In this document: positions 16,513 to 24,217 of the stretch, one piece after another | Numbering within the stretch: the first letter of the stretch is position 1 | Layout: each line of letters begins with the position of its first letter | Origin: Thermococcus chitonophagus | GTDB lineage: Archaea > Methanobacteriota_B > Thermococci > Thermococcales > Thermococcaceae | DNA: 64,000 nucleotides | Assembly: GCF_002214605.1 (NCBI RefSeq) | Contig: NZ_CP015193.1 | Coordinates: 538,978-602,977 of the forward strand | Direction of reading: 5' to 3' | Program-made: the position numbers and the translations under genes | Notes under the pieces: generated by a model | The model's input: only the letters and a program-made list of their open reading frames with translations | Database searches by the model: none | Told to the model about the DNA's origin: nothing

Positions 16513-18036
16513 ATGAAATTCTTAACTTTCCTTCTCATGTTCTCTGTTTTCCTCGCACTCCTTTCCCCGGTGTTGGCTTCTTCTGTCTATTATGAGGCAG
16601 TTGATGGCAACATATACAAAGTTAACATGACAACCGGAGAAAGGGAGAGAATCTACCTGTTTGGGGTTAGTTGGTTTGGCTTTGAGCTTAAGGATCACGT
16701 TGTTTATGGCTTAAACGTCAGAAACTGGAAAGATATCCTCAAAGACGTTAAAAGACTTGGCTTTAATGCTATTAGGCTCCCCTTCTGTAGTGAAACCATT
16801 CATGGTGCGATGCCCAATCCTAACATGATAAACTATGATTTAAATCCTGATTTGAGGAACTTAACAGGCTTGGAGATAATGGAAAAGATAATTCAAGAGG
16901 CCAATAGACTCGGTATTTACGTGCTCCTTGACTATCATAGAATCGGCTGTACCGAAATTGAGCCCTTGTGGTACACGGATAACTACAGCGAGGAACAGTA
17001 CATCCAAGACTGGGTGTTTTTGGCGAAGAAGTTTGGGAGGTATCCAAACGTTATTGGGGCCGACATAAAGAATGAACCTCACGATGAGGCATCCTGGGGG
17101 ACTGGAGATAATACAGATTTTAGGTTATTTGCTGAGAGAGTTGGCAAAGCTATACTCAAAGTTGCCCCTCATTGGCTGATTTTCGTTGAGGGGACGCAGT
17201 ATACTCACGTTCCTGAGATTGATAAGGTGATCAAGGAGAAAGGTTGGTGGACATTTTGGGGAGAGAACTTAATGGGGGTCAAGTACTATCCCGTTAGGTT
17301 GCCCAGGGACAAGGTGGTCTATTCTCCTCACGTTTATGGGCCCAGCGTTTACAACATGCCCTACTTCGATTCCCCAGACTTTCCCAAGAACATGCCTCAA
17401 ATATGGGAGACACACTTCGGTTACTTGACGGGCCTTAACTATACCCTCGTGATTGGAGAGTGGGGCGGGAAATATACTGGCAAGGACAAAGTCTGGCAGG
17501 ATGCCTTCTCGGACTGGTTAATCAAAAAGAGAATTTACAACTTCTTTTACTGGTGTCTGAATCCCGAAAGTGGCGATACTGGTGGGATATTCCTTGATGA
17601 CTGGAAAACCGTGAATTGGGAGAAAATGAGAGTTATCTACAAGATAATAAAAGCAGCCGAGCCAAACTTTAATGAGCCGCTATTCATAATCTTGAAGAAG
17701 AACACTCCGGAACAGGTGTTTGATAAGGGAGAGAAGGTAACGATATACTGGTATACGAATGGTGAGGTAATTGACTCTAACTTCGCTAAGTCTAACGAAG
17801 GCGAAATAGTTTTGACGTTAAACGAGAGCATTAACCTTTACATAGTCGCCAAGAAGGGAAATGAAACCATGAGGAAAGACTTGTATCTTTCTGTAATAGA
17901 GCCGAATACTCCAATAACAACAACTTCCCAACCGATGGTATCTGAGAGAAATCCTAGAATTTTCGCAATGCTTCTAGTGTCTTTGGGTATATTGAGTTTT
18001 GTAGTTTTTCTGGTTCTCAAAAAGAAGCTTGTTTGA
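16513..18036 (+). CDS. GH5 endo-beta-1,4-glucanase, membrane-anchored
   Basis: A 507-residue extracellular glycoside hydrolase of family 5, similar over the catalytic domain to the P. horikoshii endoglucanase EGPh. A signal peptide covers residues 1-22. Conserved motifs include GFNAIRLPFC, LLDYHRIG, the acid/base in IKNEPH (Glu188) and the nucleophile in IGEWGG (Glu316). After the barrel come about 110 residues of beta-rich sequence, a short Pro/Thr stretch and a C-terminal membrane helix (IFAMLLVSLGILSFVVFLVL) with a lysine stop-transfer end. There is no long Thr-rich linker or cellulose-binding module. GAGGTG at 16501-16506 selects the ATG at 16513. It should cut beta-glucan at the cell surface for the adjacent importer. 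Confidence 0.9.
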   Translation: MKFLTFLLMFSVFLALLSPVLASSVYYEAVDGNIYKVNMTTGERERIYLFGVSWFGFELKDHVVYGLNVRNWKDILKDVKRLGFNAIRLPFCSETIHGAMPNPNMINYDLNPDLRNLTGLEIMEKIIQEANRLGIYVLLDYHRIGCTEIEPLWYTDNYSEEQYIQDWVFLAKKFGRYPNVIGADIKNEPHDEASWGTGDNTDFRLFAERVGKAILKVAPHWLIFVEGTQYTHVPEIDKVIKEKGWWTFWGENLMGVKYYPVRLPRDKVVYSPHVYGPSVYNMPYFDSPDFPKNMPQIWETHFGYLTGLNYTLVIGEWGGKYTGKDKVWQDAFSDWLIKKRIYNFFYWCLNPESGDTGGIFLDDWKTVNWEKMRVIYKIIKAAEPNFNEPLFIILKKNTPEQVFDKGEKVTIYWYTNGEVIDSNFAKSNEGEIVLTLNESINLYIVAKKGNETMRKDLYLSVIEPNTPITTTSQPMVSERNPRIFAMLLVSLGILSFVVFLVLKKKLV

Positions 18037-18189
18037 TATTTCGGCGTTCCAAATCTCTATTCCCATTATATCTCCCTTCTCATCGTATTCTACCCAAACA
18101 TCTTCCGTTACTTCGTCAGTATCAGTAACGTCTCCCTCTCTAATCAGAATGTATAGGATTTTGCTCTTTGGATCGTACCTAACTTTCAT
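17974..18189 (-). CDS. DUF2283 family small protein
   Basis: A 71-residue protein starting MKVRYDPKSKILYILIREGDV, the hallmark of the DUF2283 family (short beta-meander proteins of unknown function, common in thermophiles and phages). It runs against the GH5 gene and overlaps its 3' end by 63 bases, so its last 20 residues are encoded opposite the GH5 membrane anchor. The ATG at 18189 matches family starts; an upstream ATG at 18201 is possible. No partner gene is evident. Confidence 0.6.
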   Translation of the reverse strand: MKVRYDPKSKILYILIREGDVTDTDEVTEDVWVEYDEKGDIMGIEIWNAEISNKLLFENQKNYKTQYTQRH

Positions 18190-18213
18190 GCATTTCACCA
18201 TAGAACAGAATTA

Positions 18214-18290
18214 TGGTGGGCCCGCGGGGATTCGAACCCCGGACCTCCGCCTCGTAAGGGCGGCGTCATGACCAACTAGACCACGGGCCC
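18214..18290 (-). tRNA. tRNA-Val (UAC)
   Basis: A complete cloverleaf on the minus strand. The acceptor GGGCCCG (18290-18284) pairs with CGGGCCC, the D arm contains AGTTGG, the anticodon stem is CCGCC/GGCGG with loop CTTACGA (anticodon UAC), and the T arm has GGTTCGAATCC. The 3' CCA is encoded (18216-18214). There is no intron and the stems are GC-rich as expected in a hyperthermophile. It reads GUA valine codons. Confidence 0.97.
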
Positions 18291-18315
18291 ATGCCCATGG
18301 ATTACCTTTAAATTC

Positions 18316-18327
18316 AAATTATAAACC
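18316..18327 (-). promoter_or_regulatory. TATA box of tRNA-Val
   Basis: The minus strand reads AGGTTTATAATT, placed about 26-30 bases ahead of the tRNA 5' end. Confidence 0.55.
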
Positions 18328-18347
18328 TTTCTCTTAGATGATGATCT

Positions 18348-19151
18348 TCACGGTACCCTGAGAGGACTCTCGATGATGAGCCCCCTCTCGTCTGATTCTT
18401 GATCTACCGACTTTAATGGTAGGACGTGGGGGATTTCTCCATGAATTACCTTGGCCCTGACACCGTACACTCTCAGGATCATTTCTTCCGTTATTACCTT
18501 CCTGGGATTTCCCCTGCAGTAAACTTCTCCCTTGTTCAGAACCACAACTCTATCCCCATATCTAATGGCAAAGTCCAGCTCGTGAAGTACTAATATTGTT
18601 ACGATGTTTTCCTCCCTTGTTATCTGCCTGACCATCTCCAGAACTTTAAGCTTGTTCTTGAGGTCGAGGTTGCTTATTGGTTCATCTAACAAGAGTATCC
18701 TTGGTTCCTTTGCAAGTGCTTGGGCTATGAATACTAATTGCCTCTGACCCCCGCTCAACTCCCCTATGTACCTCTTAGCAAGGTTCTCTATGCCAACCTT
18801 CTTCATGGCATTAAATGCCGCCACTAAATCCTCTCTCTTAACCCTCCAAGACATCTGGGTTATCCTTCCAAGGAGAACGGTTTCAAGCACGGTTAAAGGG
18901 GCTCTTATGGAGTATTCCTGGGGTACGTAGCCTATCATTTTTACCCTATCCTCGTGATCCATTGGTTTTCCATTGAACGTTACTTTTCCTTTACACTTTA
19001 ACATGCCCGCTATGCACCTTAGAAGTGTTGACTTACCCGCTCCGTTAGGCCCCAAGATTACCGTTATTTCCCCAGGATGGGCTTCAAAGCTAATGTTCTT
19101 GAGTACCTCTTCATCATAGGAGAAGCTTAGTCCTATTACCTCTAAGCTCAC
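18348..19151 (-). CDS. ABC transporter ATPase, iron-siderophore/cobalamin type
   Basis: A 267-residue ATPase of the FepC/BtuD class. It shows Walker A GPNGAGKST near residue 33, Q-loop GYVPQEY, signature LSGGQRQL, Walker B ILLLDEPISNLD and the H-loop His in VLHELD. It starts at GTG within the stop of the permease (4-base overlap), so it is the last gene of a four-gene minus-strand unit. The chelate it transports is not decided by the ATPase; iron(III) complexes, haem or corrinoids are all possible. Confidence 0.9.
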   Translation of the reverse strand: MSLEVIGLSFSYDEEVLKNISFEAHPGEITVILGPNGAGKSTLLRCIAGMLKCKGKVTFNGKPMDHEDRVKMIGYVPQEYSIRAPLTVLETVLLGRITQMSWRVKREDLVAAFNAMKKVGIENLAKRYIGELSGGQRQLVFIAQALAKEPRILLLDEPISNLDLKNKLKVLEMVRQITREENIVTILVLHELDFAIRYGDRVVVLNKGEVYCRGNPRKVITEEMILRVYGVRAKVIHGEIPHVLPLKSVDQESDERGLIIESPLRVP

Positions 19152-20161
19152 CAGAACTCCCTCCTCTTTCTCATGACGAGGAACATGAAGAACGGAACCC
19201 CTATCATTGATGTGATTATTCCTATCGGTAACACGGCTCCTGGGACAACGGATTTACTGATTACCGATGCAAAGGATAGTATGAAGGCACCGCTTAGAGC
19301 TGAAGCTGGGATGAGGAACCTCTGATCCTCTCCGATTAGCATTCTAGCTATGTGCGGTCCAACGAGTCCAACGAATCCAATAGTGCCAACGAAACACACT
19401 GCAACGGCCGTTAAAATTGATATTAAAATTAGAACTTTGAGCCTTAACTCTTCAACATTTATTCCAAGGCTTTTCGCTCCATCATCTCCTAATCTCATCG
19501 CTGTTAGTTGCCATGCATTCTTAATGAGGATCAAGAACGTTGGTAAAAATCCCAGGAATATTATCCCTGCCTTAGTCCAGCTGGCCTTTAATAAGCTACC
19601 GAACAGCCAAAATACTATAGCCTGAAGTGTTTCTTCAGACGCCAAGTATTCTATAAACGCAAGGGCGGAATTGAAGAGAAATACTATCCCAATTCCAGCC
19701 AGAACCATGATCTCCGTGCTGGCACCTTTAATTTTCGCTATGGAGTATATCAGTAAGCTTGATAGCATTGCAAAGATGAAGGCGCTTATTGGAACAAAAA
19801 CTATGTTTGCTCCAAGCAGGATTGCTAGAGCGGCCCCAAATCCAGCTCCCGCAGAAATTCCAAGGGTGTAGGGACTTGCTAGGGGATTATTTAGGATAGT
19901 TTGCATTTCAACTCCTGCGATTCCCAGGGAAGCTCCAACTAAAAGCGCTGTTATTGCTATCGGGAGTCTTATGTCCCATATTATAACTCTCGTTACGTTA
20001 TCAACTGAGTTGGGCATTAAAACGCCTAACAACACATCCTTAGGTGATAAGAATGCGGGTCCTATTGAGAGATCTAGAAGGAAAGAGAGGAGGCATGCAA
20101 AAAGAAAAAGTGTAAGGAGTTGAATCCTCCTAATTATTATTCCTTTGTAAACTACCTCCAT
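19148..20161 (-). CDS. FecCD-family ABC permease
   Basis: A 337-residue permease of the FecCD/BtuC family with about nine or ten membrane segments. Family motifs include IRLPIAITALLVGASLGIAGVEMQTILNNPLASPYTLGIS (split here by position: residues about 48-87) and the C-terminal FVGLVGPHIARMLIG, the loop that contacts the ATPase. It forms a homodimeric channel for metal chelates. The gene lies 10 bases after the binding protein and overlaps the ATPase gene by 4 bases. Confidence 0.93.
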   Translation of the reverse strand: MEVVYKGIIIRRIQLLTLFLFACLLSFLLDLSIGPAFLSPKDVLLGVLMPNSVDNVTRVIIWDIRLPIAITALLVGASLGIAGVEMQTILNNPLASPYTLGISAGAGFGAALAILLGANIVFVPISAFIFAMLSSLLIYSIAKIKGASTEIMVLAGIGIVFLFNSALAFIEYLASEETLQAIVFWLFGSLLKASWTKAGIIFLGFLPTFLILIKNAWQLTAMRLGDDGAKSLGINVEELRLKVLILISILTAVAVCFVGTIGFVGLVGPHIARMLIGEDQRFLIPASALSGAFILSFASVISKSVVPGAVLPIGIITSMIGVPFFMFLVMRKRREFW

Positions 20162-20171
20162 CTTAGCTCCC

Positions 20172-21290
20172 TCATGGATCTGCTAAGCTTACTGCCCATG
20201 TTCCGTTGTACTCTACAGGTAAGAACTTCTCGTGAAATTCTTTCCATGATTTCTCTGGATCTATGTCCTTAAATGCCTCTGGATAGAACCATTTTACGAA
20301 ATACTGGAGGGCTACGAAGTCATAGATGTGTCCGTGAACGAAGTAGATGTGAATTGCATAAACCCTTTTGTTCTTTACAGCATTTAGATTTTCCCAACCT
20401 GGCTTCTTGATTATCTCTTTTAGCATCTCCTTTGCTCTCTCCCTGCTTACGGTGTAGCCTAAGTCAACGTTCCAGCCCTTCTTTCCGATGAATATTATGA
20501 CGTCTGGATTTTCCTTGAGGACATATTCTGGATTTATCTCCCCTGAGCTCTCTAGAACGTTTGCTGCTATGTTTATTCCTCCTGCGAATTCTATCATCTT
20601 CCCCCTGTAGTGGTTCCTTCCATAGCTTGTCCATCCCTTACCCAGAAGTAGAACTTTTGGCTTTGGATACTCCTTCTCGACCTTTTGAAGTCTTTCGAGT
20701 ATACTTTGAACCTGTTGCTTGTAATACTGGATTAACTCCTTTGCCCTGTCCTCCTTTCCAAGTAGAATGCCAAGGATCATGGTGCTCTTTTCGTGGGCCG
20801 TTATGTTGAATGGTTCATAGTAGTCGATAAACACAACTGGAATTCCTGCCTTCTCTATCCTTTCTATCTGCTCCTTTGCATACCTATACTGCTCTTTTGA
20901 CATTATCACAACGTCTGGCTTTAGTTCAATGACTTTCTCCGCACTGAACGTTCCCTTCCATGGGTATCCAACGTCTGGGATGTCCTTTATCCATGGGAAC
21001 TTCTTTACATAAACTTCCCATACGGTGGGTCTTCTTCCCTCCCAGTAATACCTGCTCCATCCCACTATCTTCTTTAATGCATCAACGCCACCAACGGCAA
21101 GGTATTCTTCGACGTTGAATGTTATGACAACCCTCTGCACTGGAACTTTGACTTTGACTTGCCTTCCCATCATGTCCGTAATAGTTACTACCTTTCCCGT
21201 TTGGGTTTGGGTGGCTTTGGTCCCTATGCATCCGGCTCCAAAGATTGCCATCGTTATTATCAAAACAAGAAGCAATCCGACTTTTCTCAT
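20172..21290 (-). CDS. Metal-chelate ABC substrate-binding lipoprotein
   Basis: A 372-residue solute-binding protein of the FepB/BtuF (Peripla_BP_2) class. The signal peptide ends at a lipobox-like AGC followed by a short Thr/Gln linker, so the mature protein is probably lipid-anchored. The family opening VTITDMMGRQVKVKVPVQRVVI is at residues 34-55 and the second lobe contains VYAIHIYFVHGHIYDFVALQYFVKW. The ATG at 21290 is chosen because GGAGGGTTGAA lies directly ahead; that site is inside the end of the methyltransferase gene. The ligand is unresolved. Confidence 0.9.
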   Translation of the reverse strand: MRKVGLLLVLIITMAIFGAGCIGTKATQTQTGKVVTITDMMGRQVKVKVPVQRVVITFNVEEYLAVGGVDALKKIVGWSRYYWEGRRPTVWEVYVKKFPWIKDIPDVGYPWKGTFSAEKVIELKPDVVIMSKEQYRYAKEQIERIEKAGIPVVFIDYYEPFNITAHEKSTMILGILLGKEDRAKELIQYYKQQVQSILERLQKVEKEYPKPKVLLLGKGWTSYGRNHYRGKMIEFAGGINIAANVLESSGEINPEYVLKENPDVIIFIGKKGWNVDLGYTVSRERAKEMLKEIIKKPGWENLNAVKNKRVYAIHIYFVHGHIYDFVALQYFVKWFYPEAFKDIDPEKSWKEFHEKFLPVEYNGTWAVSLADP

Positions 21291-21292
21291 TT

Positions 21293-22018
21293 TCAACCCT
21301 CCTTGACTACTTGGATTAAATAGTACTCATAATTTGACCAGACAAGCCTGTAAAGAAAAGGAAACTCCTTTCTCTGGATTTCTCTAAGCCAAGACAAGTC
21401 TTCGACTGTAATATTTTCGATACCAAGATTTCTTAGGGCTTTCACTACTGAATCAGGAACTTTCCCTCTTCTGAGGGGAAGCTTTTCATAGATCCAGGGT
21501 GGTAGATTGGTAGGTTTCCTTCTTTCGTATATAAGCGTTGCAACAGTTCTAATGGCTTTTTTAATACCTTTAGGTTGCTTCCAGTTTCCTTCTATTATAA
21601 CAATTTTACCTCCAGATTTCGTTACCCTAAGGAATTCAAGAAGGGCTTTTTCTGGGTTTGGGAGTGTCCATAGGACATGCCTGCAGATTACGCCGTCGAA
21701 CTTTTCGTCCCTAAAGGGCAAACTTTCAGCGTCACCAACTATAAACTTAATTTGTAAGTTTGCTTTCTGTGCTTTTTTCTTTGCTATTTCTATCATATTT
21801 TCTGAGATATCAATACCAGTGACCTCATGACCCAGCTCAGCTAGTCTCATCGCTAAGAATCCCGTACCTGTTCCCACGTCTAATATCTTCATTTTCTCAG
21901 GAAAAATTCTTGAGAGTAGCTTTCTCCACTCGTTAGGAGATGAGACGTGTCCGGGTAATCTATCGAATGTTTCCGCTCTTTTATTCCAGTACTCCTTAAT
22001 TACGTATTTGATATCCAT
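21293..22018 (-). CDS. Class I SAM-dependent methyltransferase in metal-uptake operon
   Basis: A 241-residue methyltransferase with the SAM-binding motif ILDVGTGTGFLAMRLAELG near residues 45-63, an acidic strand (GHEVTGIDIS) and post-motif FDGVICRHVLWTLPNPEKAL. It is of the UbiE/SmtA type but its acceptor cannot be read. The first 30 residues (YWNKRAETFDRLPGH) match a group of archaeal methyltransferases commonly found beside FecCD-type transporters. GGTGAT ahead of 22018 supports this start over an ATG at 22030. Its stop adjoins the binding-protein gene, so it is the first gene of the transport operon. Confidence 0.85.
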   Translation of the reverse strand: MDIKYVIKEYWNKRAETFDRLPGHVSSPNEWRKLLSRIFPEKMKILDVGTGTGFLAMRLAELGHEVTGIDISENMIEIAKKKAQKANLQIKFIVGDAESLPFRDEKFDGVICRHVLWTLPNPEKALLEFLRVTKSGGKIVIIEGNWKQPKGIKKAIRTVATLIYERRKPTNLPPWIYEKLPLRRGKVPDSVVKALRNLGIENITVEDLSWLREIQRKEFPFLYRLVWSNYEYYLIQVVKEG

Positions 22019-22130
22019 TTGTATCACCATCTTAAAATATCTTCAAATGATGTATTACCAACATCCAAAAGAGTAACACAAAGTGCCAAAATTTAAGAAT
22101 TTTTTAATATGCAGGTTTAAAACGAAAAGT

Positions 22131-22892
22131 TCAAATCTTTCGGGCAAATGTTATGTAGCCCGTGTGAGCGAGAATTGTCGTTGTGGGCCGCATGCATTCT
22201 CTCTTTACTTCCTGCTCAAAAATTACCACATCAATAGTCCTTGGCTTCATGAAAACGTCCTTGAACTCCCTTAGTTTTTCTCTAAGCCTTATCACTTGGT
22301 TGGCACAGGGGGTGTAGGCGACGAAAAATCCTCCGGGCTTGAGTGCTTTCATAGCGTGCTCCACGACCTTTTCGGGTTGGGGGAGATCTAGGATCACATG
22401 ATCCACGTTTTCCTCATCTATACCCTCATATATGTCTTTCAGCTTTATTGTTACTCGATCATCAAAGCCCGCCCACTTTATGTTCTCCCAGGCGAGCTTT
22501 GCGAAGTCTTCCCTAATCTCATAGCTGACTATCTTTCCCTGGGGGCCGACTATATTAGCTAGGAAGAGGGTTAAGGCCCCACTCCCTACTCCTGCCTCCA
22601 CTATGAAATCCCCTGGGGAAATTCCTGCGTATGCAACTATAAGTGCTGCATCCTTAGGATGGACTATCTGAGGGCCTCTTTTCATTTTGTCTAGATAATC
22701 AACTATCCTGGGCTTTAGAATTTTGAATTCATGACCTTTGTGGCTCTTTAGAGAGTCGCCGAACTCTTTTCCCACTATCTCTCCAAGCTTTAGTATCCCT
22801 AAGTCGGTGTGGAAATCCCTCTCTTGAACTGTAACGAGGTACCTCTTTCCCCTTGGGTCAACGAGAACTACCTTCTCGCCCTCTCTAATCAT
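22131..22892 (-). CDS. trmI: tRNA (adenine-57/58-N1)-methyltransferase TrmI
   Basis: A 253-residue enzyme that makes m1A at position 58, and in Pyrococcus also at 57, of the T loop of tRNA, stabilising it at high temperature. The N-terminal small beta domain (REGEKVVLVDPRGKRYLV) is followed by the SAM-binding core with DFIVEAGVGSGALTLFLA near residue 95 and VDHVILDLPQPEKVVEHA near residue 165. Length and motifs match the tetrameric P. abyssi enzyme. Its start overlaps the preceding DUF257-like gene by 4 bases, so they are co-transcribed. Confidence 0.95.
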   Translation of the reverse strand: MIREGEKVVLVDPRGKRYLVTVQERDFHTDLGILKLGEIVGKEFGDSLKSHKGHEFKILKPRIVDYLDKMKRGPQIVHPKDAALIVAYAGISPGDFIVEAGVGSGALTLFLANIVGPQGKIVSYEIREDFAKLAWENIKWAGFDDRVTIKLKDIYEGIDEENVDHVILDLPQPEKVVEHAMKALKPGGFFVAYTPCANQVIRLREKLREFKDVFMKPRTIDVVIFEQEVKRECMRPTTTILAHTGYITFARKI

Positions 22893-23503
22893 CCTTTCTT
22901 CACCAGAACTCCCTTGTTTGATGTGTAAATGACTAGCGGACTTATTTCCTCCAAAGCAGCAACGCTCTTTTCTGGAGCTAAGTCTAGGTTTATGAGGTAA
23001 ATCGACGTCCAGTCCTCTATAGGCAGAACGCTCCTGCTTAAGAGAATAGTCTCTAATGCTTTCTCTCCTCCAAAGTGCAGGTACTCTGCAAGTCCAACAG
23101 TTATAAAGATGACTCTCTTTGATGATTTTGCAAGTATTTCCCTTATCCCAGGATAATATAGCTTTATGAACTCGGATAAGTCGTATGTTAGGGGGATCTC
23201 CTCAACTATCTCGCTATAGCTTATCTTCCCGGGCCCTATTTTAACGGCCTTTACTTTTCCCACAACTTTTTCCATGACTTCTCTGTACCTATCGTGAGAT
23301 ATCCTCCTGATATATGTTCTGAAAAGCACATCGCCTATCCCAAAGAAATCGTCAATTACAACTTCGAACTCTCTAATAAAGTTCATGACCAAGCTGTCCC
23401 AGAGAAGATCGTGAACTGGAAATGTGCTAGGGTACTCTATTATCGCAACGTCGCCGTTCTTAATTTCATCCATGATCATTTTAGCTATGATATTGCGTTC
23501 CAT
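22889..23503 (-). CDS. DUF257-like protein upstream of trmI
   Basis: A 204-residue cytosolic protein resembling the other DUF257 members of the window. It has an early strand GDVAIIEYPSTFPVHDLLWD in place of a Walker A loop, then DDFFGIGDVLFRTYI and AVKIGPGKISYSEIVEEIPL, which line up with LDTL and PVIKVGGxIxVGxV of the paralogues. The match is weaker than between the 4260 and 26777 proteins. GGGGAGTG selects the ATG at 23503. Being in a tRNA-modification transcript argues against a purely chemotactic role for the whole family. Confidence 0.65.
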   Translation of the reverse strand: MERNIIAKMIMDEIKNGDVAIIEYPSTFPVHDLLWDSLVMNFIREFEVVIDDFFGIGDVLFRTYIRRISHDRYREVMEKVVGKVKAVKIGPGKISYSEIVEEIPLTYDLSEFIKLYYPGIREILAKSSKRVIFITVGLAEYLHFGGEKALETILLSRSVLPIEDWTSIYLINLDLAPEKSVAALEEISPLVIYTSNKGVLVKKG

Positions 23504-23559
23504 AATCACTCCCCAAAGATTTTAAACCCAGGAAATTTTTAAATTTTGGGGGATTTTGA

Positions 23560-23862
23560 ATGGGAAAATTCGTTGTGTGGCCTTCCGAGCTTGACGGTAG
23601 GCTCACTCGAAAATATGGGAGAATCGTTCCGAAAGGCCTGGCCATTGATAATCCATCTTTAGATGAAATAATTGATGCTTTGGAGATAGTTGGTGCCAAG
23701 ATAATTAGTGTTGAGCGAGATAAGTTAAATCCAAGGCTTTCTGGAGTTGAGGAAGATCTGAGAACATATGGAATGATAATTGTTGAGAGCCCGTACGGGA
23801 AGGCGAAAACTTTGAAGCTGGTTGCCCAGAAAATCAGAGAGCTTAGAAAGAGGAGGAGATAG
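23560..23862 (+). CDS. srp19: Signal recognition particle 19 kDa protein
   Basis: A 100-residue protein that binds the tips of helices 6 and 8 of 7S RNA and prepares it for SRP54. The family motif is visible at the start (VVWPSELDGRLTRKYGRIVPKGLAI), followed by LDEIIDALEIVGAKIISVERDKLNPR, with an arginine-rich tail KIRELRKRRR. GGGGGAT precedes the ATG. It is divergent from the trmI unit and its stop abuts, without overlap, the end of the opposing Lrp-type gene. Confidence 0.95.
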   Translation: MGKFVVWPSELDGRLTRKYGRIVPKGLAIDNPSLDEIIDALEIVGAKIISVERDKLNPRLSGVEEDLRTYGMIIVESPYGKAKTLKLVAQKIRELRKRRR

Positions 23863-24105
23863 TCACTCTTCTTCAATCTCAACGACTATTGCAGTTGTCG
23901 TGTCAATAACTCCATCTATGTTGTGAATATCGTGAAGTATCTTCCTCGTTAGCTCTCCTAAGTCTGAGGCTTCTATGTGAACTATTGCGTCATATGGGCC
24001 AGTAACGGCGTCGGCCTTTGTAACACCAGGTATCTTTTTGATTTCCTCAATAACCTTCTCAACCTTTCCAATCTCGATAGTCAATAAAACGTACGCCCTA
24101 ACCAT
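23863..24105 (-). CDS. Stand-alone Lrp/AsnC ligand-binding (RAM) domain protein
   Basis: An 80-residue protein made only of the Lrp/AsnC C-terminal domain (MVRAYVLLTIEIGKVEKVIEEIKKIPGVTKADAVTGPYDAIVHIEA), with no DNA-binding helix-turn-helix. Such stand-alone domains bind amino acids, form ring oligomers and may modulate full-length Lrp regulators. The ATG at 24105 has a strong GGTGGTGG site; the frame open upstream to 24231 reads through the divergent promoter and is not supported. It is transcribed away from nreA. Confidence 0.88.
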   Translation of the reverse strand: MVRAYVLLTIEIGKVEKVIEEIKKIPGVTKADAVTGPYDAIVHIEASDLGELTRKILHDIHNIDGVIDTTTAIVVEIEEE

Positions 24106-24217
24106 TTTCCACCACCCTTGGAAGTTTTCCCAATGAAAAGTTAGTTTACTCAGCTTATATCGTTTTCCATTGGACACCGAAAGGTTAAATTCTCCAGAGG
24201 AGTTGAGTAATAATTGT

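Noticed and set aside
18029-18271. Plus-strand frame ending in GGPAGIRTPDLRLVRAAS
   Set aside because: This ending is the well-known artefact of translating the complement of a tRNA gene; the frame runs through tRNA-Val.
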